Shown here: positions 1-8,274 of the stretch, piece after piece | Layout of the letters: every line of letters starts with the position of its first letter | Numbering within the stretch: the stretch's first letter is position 1 | From: Gammaproteobacteria bacterium | GTDB lineage: Bacteria > Pseudomonadota > Gammaproteobacteria > SZUA-229 | Reading direction: 5' to 3' | Length of the DNA stretch: 61,700 nt | Assembly: GCA_029882215.1 (NCBI GenBank) | Contig: JAOULC010000004.1 | Location: forward strand, 1 to 61,700 | Notes under the pieces: model-generated | The model's database searches: none | What the model was told of the DNA's origin: nothing | What the model saw: only the letters and a program-made list of their open reading frames with translations | Made by a program: the position numbers and the translations under genes

Positions 1-1
1 C

Positions 2-103
2 ACGGTTATTCTCTATCAAAATGGTGAAGAAAAAGCCCGTTTCAGTGGTGCAAAGCCGAAGCACTTCATAAATGAAATGATACAGGAATATTTTGATCTT
101 TAA
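2..103 (+). CDS. Thioredoxin-like protein, C-terminal fragment (partial)
   Basis: Only the last 33 codons lie in the window; the gene begins upstream of base 1. The visible peptide begins TVILYQNGEEKARFSGAKPK, which fits the last beta strands and helix of a thioredoxin fold: a hydrophobic strand, an 'NGE' turn, then an arginine strand ending at 'GAKPK'. The active-site CxxC would be upstream and cannot be seen. It stops four bases before the end of the HDOD gene on the other strand, so the two are convergent. The fold assignment is tentative because so little is visible. Confidence 0.5.
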   Translation, partial: TVILYQNGEEKARFSGAKPKHFINEMIQEYFDL

Positions 104-107
104 AAAA

Positions 108-959
108 CTAGAAATTTAATAACGACTCAACCTCATCGTATTCCTGACCAATGTTATCAATAACAGCAGCATATATTGACGCATCAAGCCCTGTTTGCTG
201 CCAGGCGTAGTCATCAACAACAGGTGCCAAATCCGGGTCATCAGAATTCAGTTCAGACAGCACGGCAATCGTATTAGCTATATGAATAATACTCACTTCT
301 TGCTTGAAATCCGGTGATTCTGACGGTTTGTGATGATAGCCAATACAACACCTTAGATACTCCGGCAAGTTCCACTCCTCAGCCAGTTTGAAACCGACAT
401 CCATGTGGTTAAAACCCATTAATGACTGCTCAGCTTCGTGCATCTCCAGCTCTTCCGACCCTTCCATCGACAATATGATGGCTTGCTGTGATAATTCAGG
501 CTGCCGGTTAAACAGAATGAGTTGACCAATATCGTGCAATAAACCGGCAACAAATAGGCCATCTGCATTTCGTAAGCCACACAATTTTGTTAACTGATTG
601 GCCGCTAAACCACAACGCAGGCTATGTGACCAGAAATCTTCCATAGTCACCAGGCTATTCGAAATCCCCCTAAAAGTATCAAATGCCGAAGTGGCTAACA
701 CTAAATCTCTTATCTGACGTGTACCTAAATAAGTAATTGCTCTTGAAACCGTATCGACTTCATTTCTGAGGCCATACATCGCACTATTAGAAATTCTTAG
801 AATTTTAACAGTAAGCCCCGGATCCTGACTGATGACTTTGCCAATTTCATCAATAGACGTTTCGGGGTTTTCAACCATGCTGATAACTTTGAGACAAACT
901 TCAGGCAGTGAAACCAGCTTGGTAACATCAGAGACCAGTTCATCAACACTCAATATCAT
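108..959 (-). CDS. HDOD-domain signalling protein
   Basis: A 283-residue protein made almost entirely of one HDOD domain (about residues 15-210), a relative of HD phosphohydrolases found in bacterial signalling proteins. Visible marks are the N-terminal 'SLPEVCLKVI' helix, 'QDPGLTVKILRISNSA' (46-60), an HD pair at H142-D143 in 'LLHDIGQLIL', and 'GYHHKP' further on. HDOD domains usually lack the full metal-binding set of true HD enzymes and act as docking or regulatory modules; I see no separate output domain here. It has no signal peptide or membrane segment and is probably cytoplasmic. It stands alone, convergent with the thioredoxin-like gene. The target pathway cannot be told from sequence. 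Confidence 0.85.
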   Translation of the reverse strand: MILSVDELVSDVTKLVSLPEVCLKVISMVENPETSIDEIGKVISQDPGLTVKILRISNSAMYGLRNEVDTVSRAITYLGTRQIRDLVLATSAFDTFRGISNSLVTMEDFWSHSLRCGLAANQLTKLCGLRNADGLFVAGLLHDIGQLILFNRQPELSQQAIILSMEGSEELEMHEAEQSLMGFNHMDVGFKLAEEWNLPEYLRCCIGYHHKPSESPDFKQEVSIIHIANTIAVLSELNSDDPDLAPVVDDYAWQQTGLDASIYAAVIDNIGQEYDEVESLLNF

Positions 960-1252
960 ACAAAGACCTTAACTAAAGATTAGAAACTCGGTGGTTCATT
1001 GTAATCTATAAACCTTTTGTCTAACTCAATTGCGCGTTTATCTGCTAAATGCCCGGTTATATTAGCGCATACAACAACACAGATTGAATACTGATAAAAA
1101 GATAGCAGAAAAATACCTAAAAATCATACGCTTATACAAAACACTCCGGTTATCACAACCTTCAGTATAGACGTTATATCAATAAGTGAAATTATTTTAG
1201 CCATAAAGTTGAACTAAACTTAAAGAACAAAAGTTTGACCCTGGTTTCTTAA

Positions 1253-3247
1253 ATGAATAAAGCCAAAAGTAGACCGCTGATTTACTTATGTGGAGCATCC
1301 ACAACAAGCTCATCGCTTATGCTTATACTTATATTCGCTTTAGTTCAGTCATCGTACGCAGACAACCTGATTTTTTCTGAGGAGACCCAGTCTTTGCAAC
1401 AGGAAAGGGAATTATACAGCGATGCCTTAACCGCCTACCGGCATAAAAAATACCGGCTATTTTCAAAATATACAAACCAATTGCGTCGCTACCCACTCTA
1501 CCCTTACTTGAAATATAAGCAATTAATAATAAATCTCAGGAATAAAAATATTACAGAGGTTAAGCAGTTTCTTGCAGAGAATGACAACTCTCCTATCAGT
1601 GATAAATTAAGAACTCAGTTGCTTATTTTTTTGGCTAAGCATAAACAATGGAAGGATTATCTTCTGTCATATCGTCAGCCACAAACGGTAAAATTTCAGT
1701 GTTTGTATCTGCAAGCTCTATATAAAGAAGGTTTTAAAGAGCCGGCTTTGCAACAAGTATCATCGCTATGGATGACAGGTAAATCTCAGCACAAAACATG
1801 TGAATATATATTTGAGAAGTTTCAGCAGGCCAGTAGACTGACCACCGATATGATATGGCAGCGAATAAAATTATCCATAGAAAGTGGCAATATTTCACTG
1901 GTAAAACACCTTGCAAAAGGCTTACCGGAAAATGATCAGCCCTGGATTAGCTTATGGATAAAATCTCACCGCAAGCCGGAAGTTGTTCTGAAACACAAAC
2001 TCCTTGATTCTATTCATCCTCATATCCACACCATCATTACACACGCTATAAAAAGGCAATCACTGAAAGACACCGATAAAGCCATCAAATTATTCAATTA
2101 CCTTAACACTAAGACAGCTATCCCCTATAACAAAAAAATTGAAATCTATAAAAACATTGGTCTGCGGCTTGCACAGAATCATGATGAGACAGCTATTGAT
2201 TGGTTAAATAAAATCCCGGATACTGAAACCACCCGGTATATTACAGAATGGAAGATTCAATATGCAATCCGTCATGAACAATGGCACATCGTTGTCAATC
2301 AGATTGATAATATGATACACACAGAACAACAGAAAATTCGCTGGCAATTCTGGTGGGGTTATGCTCACAAGCAGCTTGGGCATGAGATTGAGTCAACTGA
2401 AATATTACAACGAGTCGCTAATAAAAGGGATTATTACGGGTTTCTAGCTGCCGACCTGACTTATAAGCCTTATAATTTTGAAGATACGCCGATTACAATA
2501 AATGAAAAAATAATTGCTGAAATAGAACAGCTACCCGGGATACTCAGAGCCAGAGAATTATATCATTTCAATCAGATTGCCAGAGCAAGAAGAGAGTGGA
2601 ATGATGCCATATCTGAATTTTCTAATGAATACTTATTGACGGCTGCAAAACTGGCACATAACTGGAAATGGTATGACCGCGCCATAGCGGCTATCGGTAA
2701 AACACAAAACCTCAATGATGTGGAAATTCGATTCCCTCTTGTATACAGCGATATTATTGACAGCTATTCAAACAAATACGATATCGACTCAGCCTGGACA
2801 TACGCCATTATTCGCAGAGAAAGTATTTTTATACGAGATGCAAAATCAGACAAGGGGGCAATCGGACTTATGCAGCTGATGCCAGGTACGGCAAGAGCAA
2901 CAGCAAGAGCCATTAAAACAGGCTACCATAGTGAGCAGCAGTTAATTAAATCAGCGTTGAATATCCGCCTTGGCACACACTACCTAAAGTCCCTTTTTAA
3001 AAAACACAATCAACAAACCGTTCTTGCGACCGCCGCTTATAATGCCGGACCATCGAATGTAAGAAAATGGCTGCCAGAAAATGAGCCCATGGATGCAATT
3101 CGATGGATCGAATCCATTCCTTTTAAGGAAACACGTGAATATGTCACCAACGTACTGGCTTATAATATTATTTATCATTTCCGAATGGGCATTGCCAATA
3201 AAACCCTATTGACGCAGTTAATGCCACCGGTTCCTGCAAAAATATAA
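1253..3247 (+). CDS. slt: Soluble lytic murein transglycosylase
   Basis: A 664-residue periplasmic enzyme that cleaves the MurNAc-GlcNAc bond of peptidoglycan with formation of 1,6-anhydro-MurNAc. An N-terminal signal peptide (hydrophobic stretch about residues 20-36, ending near 'SSYA') is followed by about 450 residues of helical repeats, the ring-shaped U and L domains of Slt70. The C-terminal SLT catalytic domain starts near residue 505. The catalytic glutamate is about E523 in 'IRRESIFIRDAKS', followed by the family motifs 'GAIGLMQLMPGTA' and 'TAAYNAGPSNVRKW'. Length matches the Slt70 class. It is monocistronic, with a 293-base AT-rich gap before it in which I saw no clear promoter. Confidence 0.93.
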   Translation: MNKAKSRPLIYLCGASTTSSSLMLILIFALVQSSYADNLIFSEETQSLQQERELYSDALTAYRHKKYRLFSKYTNQLRRYPLYPYLKYKQLIINLRNKNITEVKQFLAENDNSPISDKLRTQLLIFLAKHKQWKDYLLSYRQPQTVKFQCLYLQALYKEGFKEPALQQVSSLWMTGKSQHKTCEYIFEKFQQASRLTTDMIWQRIKLSIESGNISLVKHLAKGLPENDQPWISLWIKSHRKPEVVLKHKLLDSIHPHIHTIITHAIKRQSLKDTDKAIKLFNYLNTKTAIPYNKKIEIYKNIGLRLAQNHDETAIDWLNKIPDTETTRYITEWKIQYAIRHEQWHIVVNQIDNMIHTEQQKIRWQFWWGYAHKQLGHEIESTEILQRVANKRDYYGFLAADLTYKPYNFEDTPITINEKIIAEIEQLPGILRARELYHFNQIARARREWNDAISEFSNEYLLTAAKLAHNWKWYDRAIAAIGKTQNLNDVEIRFPLVYSDIIDSYSNKYDIDSAWTYAIIRRESIFIRDAKSDKGAIGLMQLMPGTARATARAIKTGYHSEQQLIKSALNIRLGTHYLKSLFKKHNQQTVLATAAYNAGPSNVRKWLPENEPMDAIRWIESIPFKETREYVTNVLAYNIIYHFRMGIANKTLLTQLMPPVPAKI

Positions 3248-3333
3248 CCCTATAGACCTGAATAATTATTCAATATGCTGTACGAAAAGTATATTTTTTG
3301 TATTGAGTATTGCAGGTGACAGTTGTTTTTAAG

Positions 3334-3834
3334 TTACCACTCAAGGCGTTTAAATGACTGTAACTGAAACACCATACGGTTAACTTCATCACCGGCCCAA
3401 TAAATCCGCTTACAGCTTGGACAGCCATGAGAAGTCACCGTATTATTCTGCATACTTTGAGGCAATACTATCCATTTGTTGATATTAAGATCCGTTAATT
3501 CTGTATTACATAACATACAGCGACTCAAAGGCCGGTATAACCAGTCAATCCTCAGATTCTTACCAATCTGCTTGATCTGTTCAAACACAAGCGGTGAATC
3601 GACTAACAGAACGGAGTTAGATTCAAGGGGTATATCCTGCACGTAATCCTGATTAATAATCAGTACTCTCTGCTCGTTTTGAGCAATATCGTAAAGCTGT
3701 AAATCAGAAAGTTTTGCTGCCGGAACCTGCACATCGTAGCCTGCAGCCCTTAGCCAGTGCGCACTGTCTTCTAAACTCTGATCGCAGAGAATCTTCGGCA
3801 CATTACTCTGATCAGTTAATGAAATCATAACCAC
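3334..3834 (-). CDS. Mut7-C (DUF82) RNase-domain protein
   Basis: A 166-residue protein with a PIN-like Mut7-C fold followed by a zinc ribbon. The N-terminal part has 'ILCDQSLEDSAHWLRAAGYDV' split around a conserved acidic Asp, then a 'RVLIINQDYV' strand with another Asp, as in the Mut7-C family. The C-terminal part has 'CMLCNTEL' and 'GCPSCKRIYWAGD', two CxxC pairs that should bind one zinc, and the 'YWAGD' ending typical of the family. The two usual start Met codons are at 3834 and 3828. The family is named after the C. elegans exonuclease Mut-7, but bacterial members are largely uncharacterised, so RNase activity is inferred. It is convergent with slt and divergent from the DUF1853 gene. 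Confidence 0.8.
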   Translation of the reverse strand: MVMISLTDQSNVPKILCDQSLEDSAHWLRAAGYDVQVPAAKLSDLQLYDIAQNEQRVLIINQDYVQDIPLESNSVLLVDSPLVFEQIKQIGKNLRIDWLYRPLSRCMLCNTELTDLNINKWIVLPQSMQNNTVTSHGCPSCKRIYWAGDEVNRMVFQLQSFKRLEW

Positions 3835-3976
3835 TACCCTTACTCTATAAGCGGTAATCTTTTCCGCATATTCCGTGTTTAAATGTTAATATCTGTTTCA
3901 CTCTGTTATTTAGCTTATAGATCTCATAAAATGCCTGTTTACTACTATTGTTACGATTCTTTTACATTCTTCTTTG

Positions 3977-4855
3977 ATGTATAACCACAAGCTTATTAAT
4001 GACCTTGCATGGGCAATAGGTTCCCCCTCTTTAGTGGATCAGGCGACTTATACTGATGATCGACTATTGACGAATGAGTGGTTTAAAAAACAAATCGAAG
4101 ACAATCATCTGATACTAAGTGAACAGGATAAATCGCCACAGCTGATTCAGAGCTACCTGTCTCAAATGCCGGCCTTCAGACTCGGCTTATACTTTGAAAA
4201 CCTGCTGGCCTACTGGTTTACTATTCATCCTGACTATCAAGTACTTAAAAAGAACGTTGTCATCTCATCTGAAAACACAACCATTGGCGAACTCGACTTT
4301 ATTCTCAAAGAGCTGTCCAGCGGAAAAGTCATTCACCTCGAAGTGTCTGTTAAATTCTATCTTCAGATTGTGCATAAAAATAAGGCAGTCTGGCTTGGTC
4401 CAAACCTGAATGATAACTTTGAGCTAAAGCTTGCTAAGATTTTTAATCGACAAATTGAACTTTCAAACAAACCGATTACAACAAACACACTAAATCAATA
4501 CGGCATTGAAATAGATGAACGCTGGGTGATAATTAAAGGCCGGCTCTTTAGCCATGACAGCAAGCTCAGTGCGGATACCTGCTGGTTAACTATTGATGAA
4601 TTTGAGGCTTATAATGATACGCAGTCACAGTGGGTGATCCTGCCTAAGACTCACTGGTTATCTCATGTCAATAATCTGGACTACAACTTTTTAGCTGCGG
4701 ATATTCATGACAAAGACTCACTACTGGTAGAACTCAATAACACTTTCCGGTCATCTCCTGTCTGCATTGCACAAATAAATAACCAGATCGAAACAAAAAG
4801 ACTTTTTATTACCCCGGATGACTGGGAACAAAAAGCAAAAGACACATTAGGTTAA
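3977..4855 (+). CDS. DUF1853 family protein
   Basis: A soluble protein of about 292 residues with the features of DUF1853: an N-terminal 'LAWAIGSPSLV', a 'RLGLYFENLLAYWF' helix, and 'GELDFIL..LSSGKVIHLEVSVKFYL', which looks like the core of a PD-(D/E)xK nuclease fold (Asp, then E-x-K-like residues in 'HLEVSVKF'). Nuclease activity is my inference; the family has no assigned function that I know of. The reading frame also has a TTG codon three bases upstream (3974), but the ATG at 3977 is preferred. Its last nine bases overlap the 3' end of trmO on the opposite strand. Confidence 0.75.
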   Translation: MYNHKLINDLAWAIGSPSLVDQATYTDDRLLTNEWFKKQIEDNHLILSEQDKSPQLIQSYLSQMPAFRLGLYFENLLAYWFTIHPDYQVLKKNVVISSENTTIGELDFILKELSSGKVIHLEVSVKFYLQIVHKNKAVWLGPNLNDNFELKLAKIFNRQIELSNKPITTNTLNQYGIEIDERWVIIKGRLFSHDSKLSADTCWLTIDEFEAYNDTQSQWVILPKTHWLSHVNNLDYNFLAADIHDKDSLLVELNNTFRSSPVCIAQINNQIETKRLFITPDDWEQKAKDTLG

Positions 4856-5551
4856 TTTTTCAATCCGGATAACTTCTGCCACCGTATCTTCAACCCGCCA
4901 CTGTACATTAAAATCAAATACTGATAAGCCATAGTGTTTTTCGCGGTCTTTAATATAGGCAGGTCTTGGGTCGAGTGACAGTGTCTGCTGAATGACATCT
5001 CTTAGTTTTGGATACTGTTCTCTTACCTCGTTAATATACTGACTGGCTAAGGCAGAAAAGCTGACCTCTAGCTTAGCCTCAGGTTTATCACTGGCATACG
5101 AAGAACTGGCACCCGCAATTGAGTCGGCATAACTGACATAGGGTTTGATATCAATAACAGGCGTGCCATTGAGTAAATCTGCACCTGAAATATGCAATTC
5201 GATAGTGTTGTCGTTTTTACTGATCTTATTTAATTTAACCACAGAAATGCCAATTGGATTGGGGCGAAACGGTGAGCGACTGGCAAACACCCCTACCCGC
5301 TGATTCCCCCCTAAACGGGGTGGCCTGACAGTCGCTTTGACAGGCTTGCCGATGTGCTGATGAAAGACAAAAATCAGCCATATATGAGAAAAGCCTTCGA
5401 GCTCTCTTATAAAGTCTTCGTCGTTATAGGGTGCCTGCATTTCAATAACGGCATCTGCATTTTCTACCAAGCCAGACTGGCGAGGAATGCCAAACTTTTC
5501 GTTATAACAGCTTCTTATTAGTGCTATCGTATTAAAATTAAAGTCAGTCAT
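4847..5551 (-). CDS. trmO: tRNA (adenine(37)-N6)-methyltransferase TrmO
   Basis: A 234-residue SAM-dependent enzyme of the TsaA/YaeB family that N6-methylates threonylcarbamoyladenosine at position 37 of tRNA-Thr. Visible motifs are 'KFGIPRQSGLV' near the N-terminus, 'GFSHIWLIFVFH' and the strong family signature 'ASRSPFRPNPIGIS' in the middle, and 'DPRPAYI' near the C-terminus. These belong to the unusual beta-barrel SAM-binding fold of the family. The start overlaps the end of the alcohol dehydrogenase gene by eight bases, so the two are probably translated from one message, although no functional link is known. The gene is convergent with, and slightly overlaps, the DUF1853 gene. Confidence 0.92.
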   Translation of the reverse strand: MTDFNFNTIALIRSCYNEKFGIPRQSGLVENADAVIEMQAPYNDEDFIRELEGFSHIWLIFVFHQHIGKPVKATVRPPRLGGNQRVGVFASRSPFRPNPIGISVVKLNKISKNDNTIELHISGADLLNGTPVIDIKPYVSYADSIAGASSSYASDKPEAKLEVSFSALASQYINEVREQYPKLRDVIQQTLSLDPRPAYIKDREKHYGLSVFDFNVQWRVEDTVAEVIRIEKLT

Positions 5552-6752
5552 TGGCTTGTCTTTTTATTCTTCTAAACACAAGCTGGCGAATTTCATCATC
5601 GGTTAATACGATAGGGTTTGTTTTCATACTGCTTCCCCTGCTGTGACCGACAATATGCTCCAGATGCTCAACACGAATGCCGTACTCTTTTAAGTATGGC
5701 AAATCCATTTGTTCAACCAGCTGTCTTAATACAAAGATTAATGACTGATGAGCCGCCTCATCATTTAAACTGATATTATCAGAAAGCAAGCGCCCCAGTT
5801 CTGCGTATTTAAACAGCGCAGGATTATCAGGTTCTCTTTGTTTCATCGCCGTGATATTAATATCGGCGGCTTCTGCGAGCAGAGTGCCGCATACCATGCC
5901 GTGAGGAATCGGAAAAAAAGCCCCCAGTGGTGAAGCCAGTCCATGCACAGAACCCAGGCCTGTCTGGGCAAGATTAATACCGGACAACAATGATGCATAA
6001 GCCATTTTGCTGCGGTTAGTATCACTGTTATCACCGTCGTACCATGCTAGCAATGATGCCTTAATCGCCTTAATGCCACTGATGGCTAAAGCATCAGTCA
6101 TTTCATTTGAATGCGTTGATACATAGGATTCCATTAACTGCGTTAAGGCATCCATTCCATTAGCTGCTATCAATGACTCAGGGCAGCTTTTTAAAAGATC
6201 AGGATCAACGATCGCCACAGCAGGCACCAGTTTTTCATCGCGAAACGATTTTTTATAACCGTTAAAGCTCTGCTCACTTAATACAGCATTTTTTGTGGCT
6301 TCACTTCCCGTGCCTGCTGTCGTTGGTACCGCTATAAAGGGAACAACCGGCCCTTCATAGACTAACTCAGGACCTACGCCTTCGAGAAAATCCATTACTG
6401 AGTAACTGGTTTTAAGCAGCCCGGCTATTGCCTTGCCGGCATCTAACGCACTGCCACCACCAATGGCGACTACCGCATCGACTGCAGATAGTCTATAGTC
6501 TTGCACCAGCTTGTCGATTAATGTCGGTGATGGCTCGGTGATCACATGACATAACGTGTATTCAATATCACTTGATGATAGATTTTTCTCAAGATCAGCC
6601 CAGCTCTCTGATTGAATAAAACTTTTATCACCGGTAACAATTAATAATCTGTTGCCATAAGTCTTAATAATCGACGGAAGCTTATTAATTGTTCCTGGAC
6701 CAAATTCTATTTTTGGTAAGCGTGATATTGAAAAAGAGTTAACATTAAACAT
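5544..6752 (-). CDS. Iron-containing alcohol dehydrogenase
   Basis: A 402-residue NAD(P)-dependent dehydrogenase of the iron-type (group III) family. Key features are 'PKIEFGPGTINKLP' at the N-terminus, the dinucleotide-binding 'AIGGGSALDAGKAIA', 'AVPTTAGTGSEATKNAV', and the metal-binding region with 'HGLASPLGAFFPIPHGMVCG', which contains the two His that help hold Fe2+ together with an upstream Asp and His. I chose the ATG at 6752, which has GAG upstream at normal spacing; the open frame runs 43 codons further up, but that stretch resembles noncoding sequence and has no family similarity. The natural substrate cannot be read from sequence; butanol, lactaldehyde and 1,3-propanediol enzymes all share these motifs. 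Confidence 0.9.
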   Translation of the reverse strand: MFNVNSFSISRLPKIEFGPGTINKLPSIIKTYGNRLLIVTGDKSFIQSESWADLEKNLSSSDIEYTLCHVITEPSPTLIDKLVQDYRLSAVDAVVAIGGGSALDAGKAIAGLLKTSYSVMDFLEGVGPELVYEGPVVPFIAVPTTAGTGSEATKNAVLSEQSFNGYKKSFRDEKLVPAVAIVDPDLLKSCPESLIAANGMDALTQLMESYVSTHSNEMTDALAISGIKAIKASLLAWYDGDNSDTNRSKMAYASLLSGINLAQTGLGSVHGLASPLGAFFPIPHGMVCGTLLAEAADINITAMKQREPDNPALFKYAELGRLLSDNISLNDEAAHQSLIFVLRQLVEQMDLPYLKEYGIRVEHLEHIVGHSRGSSMKTNPIVLTDDEIRQLVFRRIKRQAND

Positions 6753-7113
6753 AGCGTTCTCAAATATAAAGCGTGCTGTAATTATACTTAGTTTTAAAAT
6801 CTGACGGCAGTTTTTAAGGTGTATGAGTTTTCTCTTGTGGATGACAGTAAATAGACTAAAAACAAGGCCGGCATAAGCCAATAATTAAACACCTTGAACA
6901 CACGACTGTATCTACCAATAACACCGCCGTTATTGGTACCTGGTATCAAGCATTTGCTTTGATATTTTTTAAGATAACGTCTGTACAAACCGGGATGTTT
7001 TTTACCGACAACGCGTTAAATATTTCAGCCATGTTTCTATTTGATCAGGGATATTTCAGCGTTTAAATTTGGCAGGCAAAAAAAAAGCCCCTAGTGAGGG
7101 GCTTTTCCAAATA
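6753..7113. other. Gap between alcohol dehydrogenase and tRNA-Arg
   Basis: About 360 bases with no supported gene. The only clear element is the tRNA-Arg terminator at its right end (7078-7106). The rest is AT-rich and should contain the promoter of the alcohol dehydrogenase operon, but I could not pick out a convincing -35/-10 pair. Confidence 0.5.
7078..7106 (-). terminator. Terminator of tRNA-Arg
   Basis: A 9-bp perfect stem (AAAAGCCCC with GGGGCTTTT, 6-base loop), followed on the minus strand by a run of nine T in total. It lies a few bases past the CCA end of tRNA-Arg and is a textbook intrinsic terminator. Confidence 0.9.
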
Positions 7114-7190
7114 TGGCGCGCTCGGGAGGATTCGAACCTCCGACCGCTCGGTTCGTAGCCGAGTACTCTATCCAGCTGAGCTACGAGCGC
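7114..7190 (-). tRNA. tRNA-Arg (anticodon ACG)
   Basis: A 77-base tRNA gene on the minus strand with the CCA end encoded. The acceptor stem is GCGCTCG/CGAGCGC, the anticodon stem CTCGG/CCGAG closes a loop with anticodon ACG, and the T-arm is GGAGG-TTCGAAT-CCTCC. The first anticodon base is presumably deaminated to inosine by TadA so that it reads CGU, CGC and CGA. Its own terminator follows directly. Confidence 0.97.
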
Positions 7191-7513
7191 GTGTTTTGAA
7201 GACGTGAATTATCCTGATATTGGTACTACTCGTCAAGCTAATTAACTGTTTATTTTAGTATTTTCTTATATTTATTTTTTTGCTGTTTGATTTGTAAACA
7301 ATCTTACAAATATTCACTAACTGATAAAAAAAGCCGGATATCAATAGCCTGTAACCAGCATTTTACAAGACACATTTGAATATATGCTGATGACTGTCGT
7401 GCAAAGAATGTTCCTGATGACAAGACCTAAACGGAAGTAAAACATTGCGAAGGCACTGCTATCTAGCAGCGGACAGGTAACAGAGTATAAGACAGTTAAT
7501 GAAAATCGTGAGG

Positions 7514-7575
7514 CATAAAAAAGCTCTTTAGCTTTTACAAGAGTTTTCGTCGTATATAGCAGAGAAAGAGGGATT
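7514..7575 (-). repeat. Diverged copy of tRNA-Ser 3' end plus terminator
   Basis: This stretch aligns over about 62 bases, at roughly three-quarters identity, with 7671-7734, which contains the real tRNA-Ser terminator, its CCA end and the 3' half of its T-arm. The copy keeps the order A-run, hairpin arm, 'CGTATAT', then GAGAAAGAGGGATT, but the CCA complement TGG has become TAG and the rest of the tRNA is missing. It looks like a partial tandem duplication of the tRNA gene, or the trace of an event at its 3' end. No integrase is nearby. Confidence 0.6.
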
Positions 7576-7660
7576 AGCTCCTGCGTCGCTGGTCTTCGTT
7601 CGCTACGCTCCCGGCTCGAACCAGTGTTTTCTGACCGAGGCGTCAAATCCCTCTTTGCTA
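7557..7660. repeat. Palindromic element ending in tRNA-like arms
   Basis: A roughly 104-base element with inverted terminal arms: the left arm (7557-7575) ends in AAAGAGGGATT and the right arm (7646-7660) is its reverse complement, beginning AATCCCTCTTT, with TAGCA/TGCTA at the outer ends. Inside is a GC-richer core with a second pair of arms, CTGGT (7589-7593) and ACCAG (7620-7624). The left arm is the same sequence as the tRNA-Ser acceptor and T-arm strand. This could be a small REP- or MITE-like repeat, or a structured RNA. Copy number in the genome is unknown. Confidence 0.5.
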
Positions 7661-7673
7661 AACCAGCAGACAT

Positions 7674-7706
7674 AAAAAAAGCTCTATAGGTTTCCCCAAG
7701 AGCTTT
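7674..7706 (-). terminator. Terminator of tRNA-Ser
   Basis: On the minus strand the arms AAAGCTCT and AGAGCTTT (8 bp, 13-base loop) are followed by a T-run, starting about 10 bases after the CCA end of tRNA-Ser. It is a standard intrinsic terminator. Confidence 0.8.
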
Positions 7707-7715
7707 CTTCGTATA

Positions 7716-7805
7716 TGGCGGAGAAAGAGGGATTCGAACCCTCGATGGGCGTAAACCCATACACCCTTAGCAGGGGTGCGCCTTCAGCCACTCGGCCATT
7801 TCTCC
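7716..7805 (-). tRNA. tRNA-Ser (anticodon GCT)
   Basis: A 90-base class II tRNA on the minus strand with encoded CCA. The acceptor stem is GGAGAAA paired to TTTCTCC, the anticodon stem is CACCC/GGGTG with anticodon GCT reading AGC and AGU, a long variable arm (ATGGGTTTACGCCCAT) is present as expected for serine, and the T-arm is GAGGG-TTCGAAT-CCCTC. It sits between csrA and tRNA-Arg, the usual position of tRNA-Ser downstream of csrA in gammaproteobacteria. Confidence 0.97.
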
Positions 7806-7827
7806 TGAATCTTTATGTTTTATCAAT

Positions 7828-7855
7828 AAAAACCGCCACATAAGCGGCGGTTTTT
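7828..7855 (-). terminator. csrA terminator, probably bidirectional
   Basis: A perfect 10-bp stem (AAAAACCGCC with GGCGGTTTTT) and 8-base loop, just past the end of csrA. T-runs are present on both strands, so it could stop transcription both ways, but all neighbours are on the minus strand. Because it stands between csrA and tRNA-Ser, the tRNA probably has its own promoter in the 22 bases after the hairpin or depends on read-through. Confidence 0.88.
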
Positions 7856-7922
7856 AAGTGCGGTAAGAATACCTGCGAATGATGTTTTGGTAAAGCCCTA
7901 AAACAACTTTTTTTGGAATATT

Positions 7923-8126
7923 TTATTCCATCGCATCCGTATCTGTATTCCCGGTGCCTTCTTGTTCGCGTTTGATGCGATCATAAATTTCTTCACGATG
8001 TACTGATACATCTTTAGGGGCATTGATACCAATTCTTACCTGGTTACCTTTTACACCTAAAACAGTAACAGTCACTTCATCACCGATCATTAAAGTTTCG
8101 CCTACACGACGAGTTAAAATCAACAT
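7923..8126 (-). CDS. csrA: Carbon storage regulator CsrA
   Basis: A 67-residue RNA-binding protein that forms a dimer and binds GGA motifs in mRNA leaders, changing translation and mRNA stability of carbon, motility and biofilm genes. It begins with the canonical '[16 protein letters not shown]' and includes '[22 protein letters not shown]', whose Val-His-Arg forms the RNA-binding surface. A strong Shine-Dalgarno, AAGGAG, lies upstream; it contains the GGA that CsrA itself recognises, so autoregulation is plausible. Its place between lysC and tRNA-Ser is standard for gammaproteobacteria. A short inverted repeat CCGTCT/AGACGG is seen further upstream near 8220. Confidence 0.97.
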   Translation of the reverse strand: MLILTRRVGETLMIGDEVTVTVLGVKGNQVRIGINAPKDVSVHREEIYDRIKREQEGTGNTDTDAME

Positions 8127-8274
8127 TAAGGTTATCTCCTTGTCATTCCAATCACCAAATCAATAACAATTTATCTTTGCGCGAGAATTGTTATCGATGC
8201 TTTTAAATAATAGCTCTTCCGTCTCCAGACGGGGGTAAACCAGTTATTTAACTTTTATAGCCTACTTTGTATTA

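Larger units (their letters stand above)
7191..7715. other. Gap between tRNA-Arg and tRNA-Ser
   Basis: 525 bases without a protein gene. The right third holds the tRNA-Ser terminator and the diverged tRNA-Ser 3' copy and palindromic element described separately. A long open frame on the minus strand crosses this gap, but it reads through the tRNA and is not a gene. The left part (7191-7510) is AT-rich and shows nothing I can identify. Confidence 0.6.

Noticed and set aside
7341-7760. 139-codon minus-strand open frame
   Set aside because: It begins inside the tRNA-Ser gene and runs through its terminator and the palindromic element; the peptide is the typical artefact of reading tRNA sequence.
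7114-7805. Integrated element at the tRNA genes
   Set aside because: No integrase, excisionase or phage genes lie nearby, and the neighbouring genes are ordinary core genes; only the small repeat remains.
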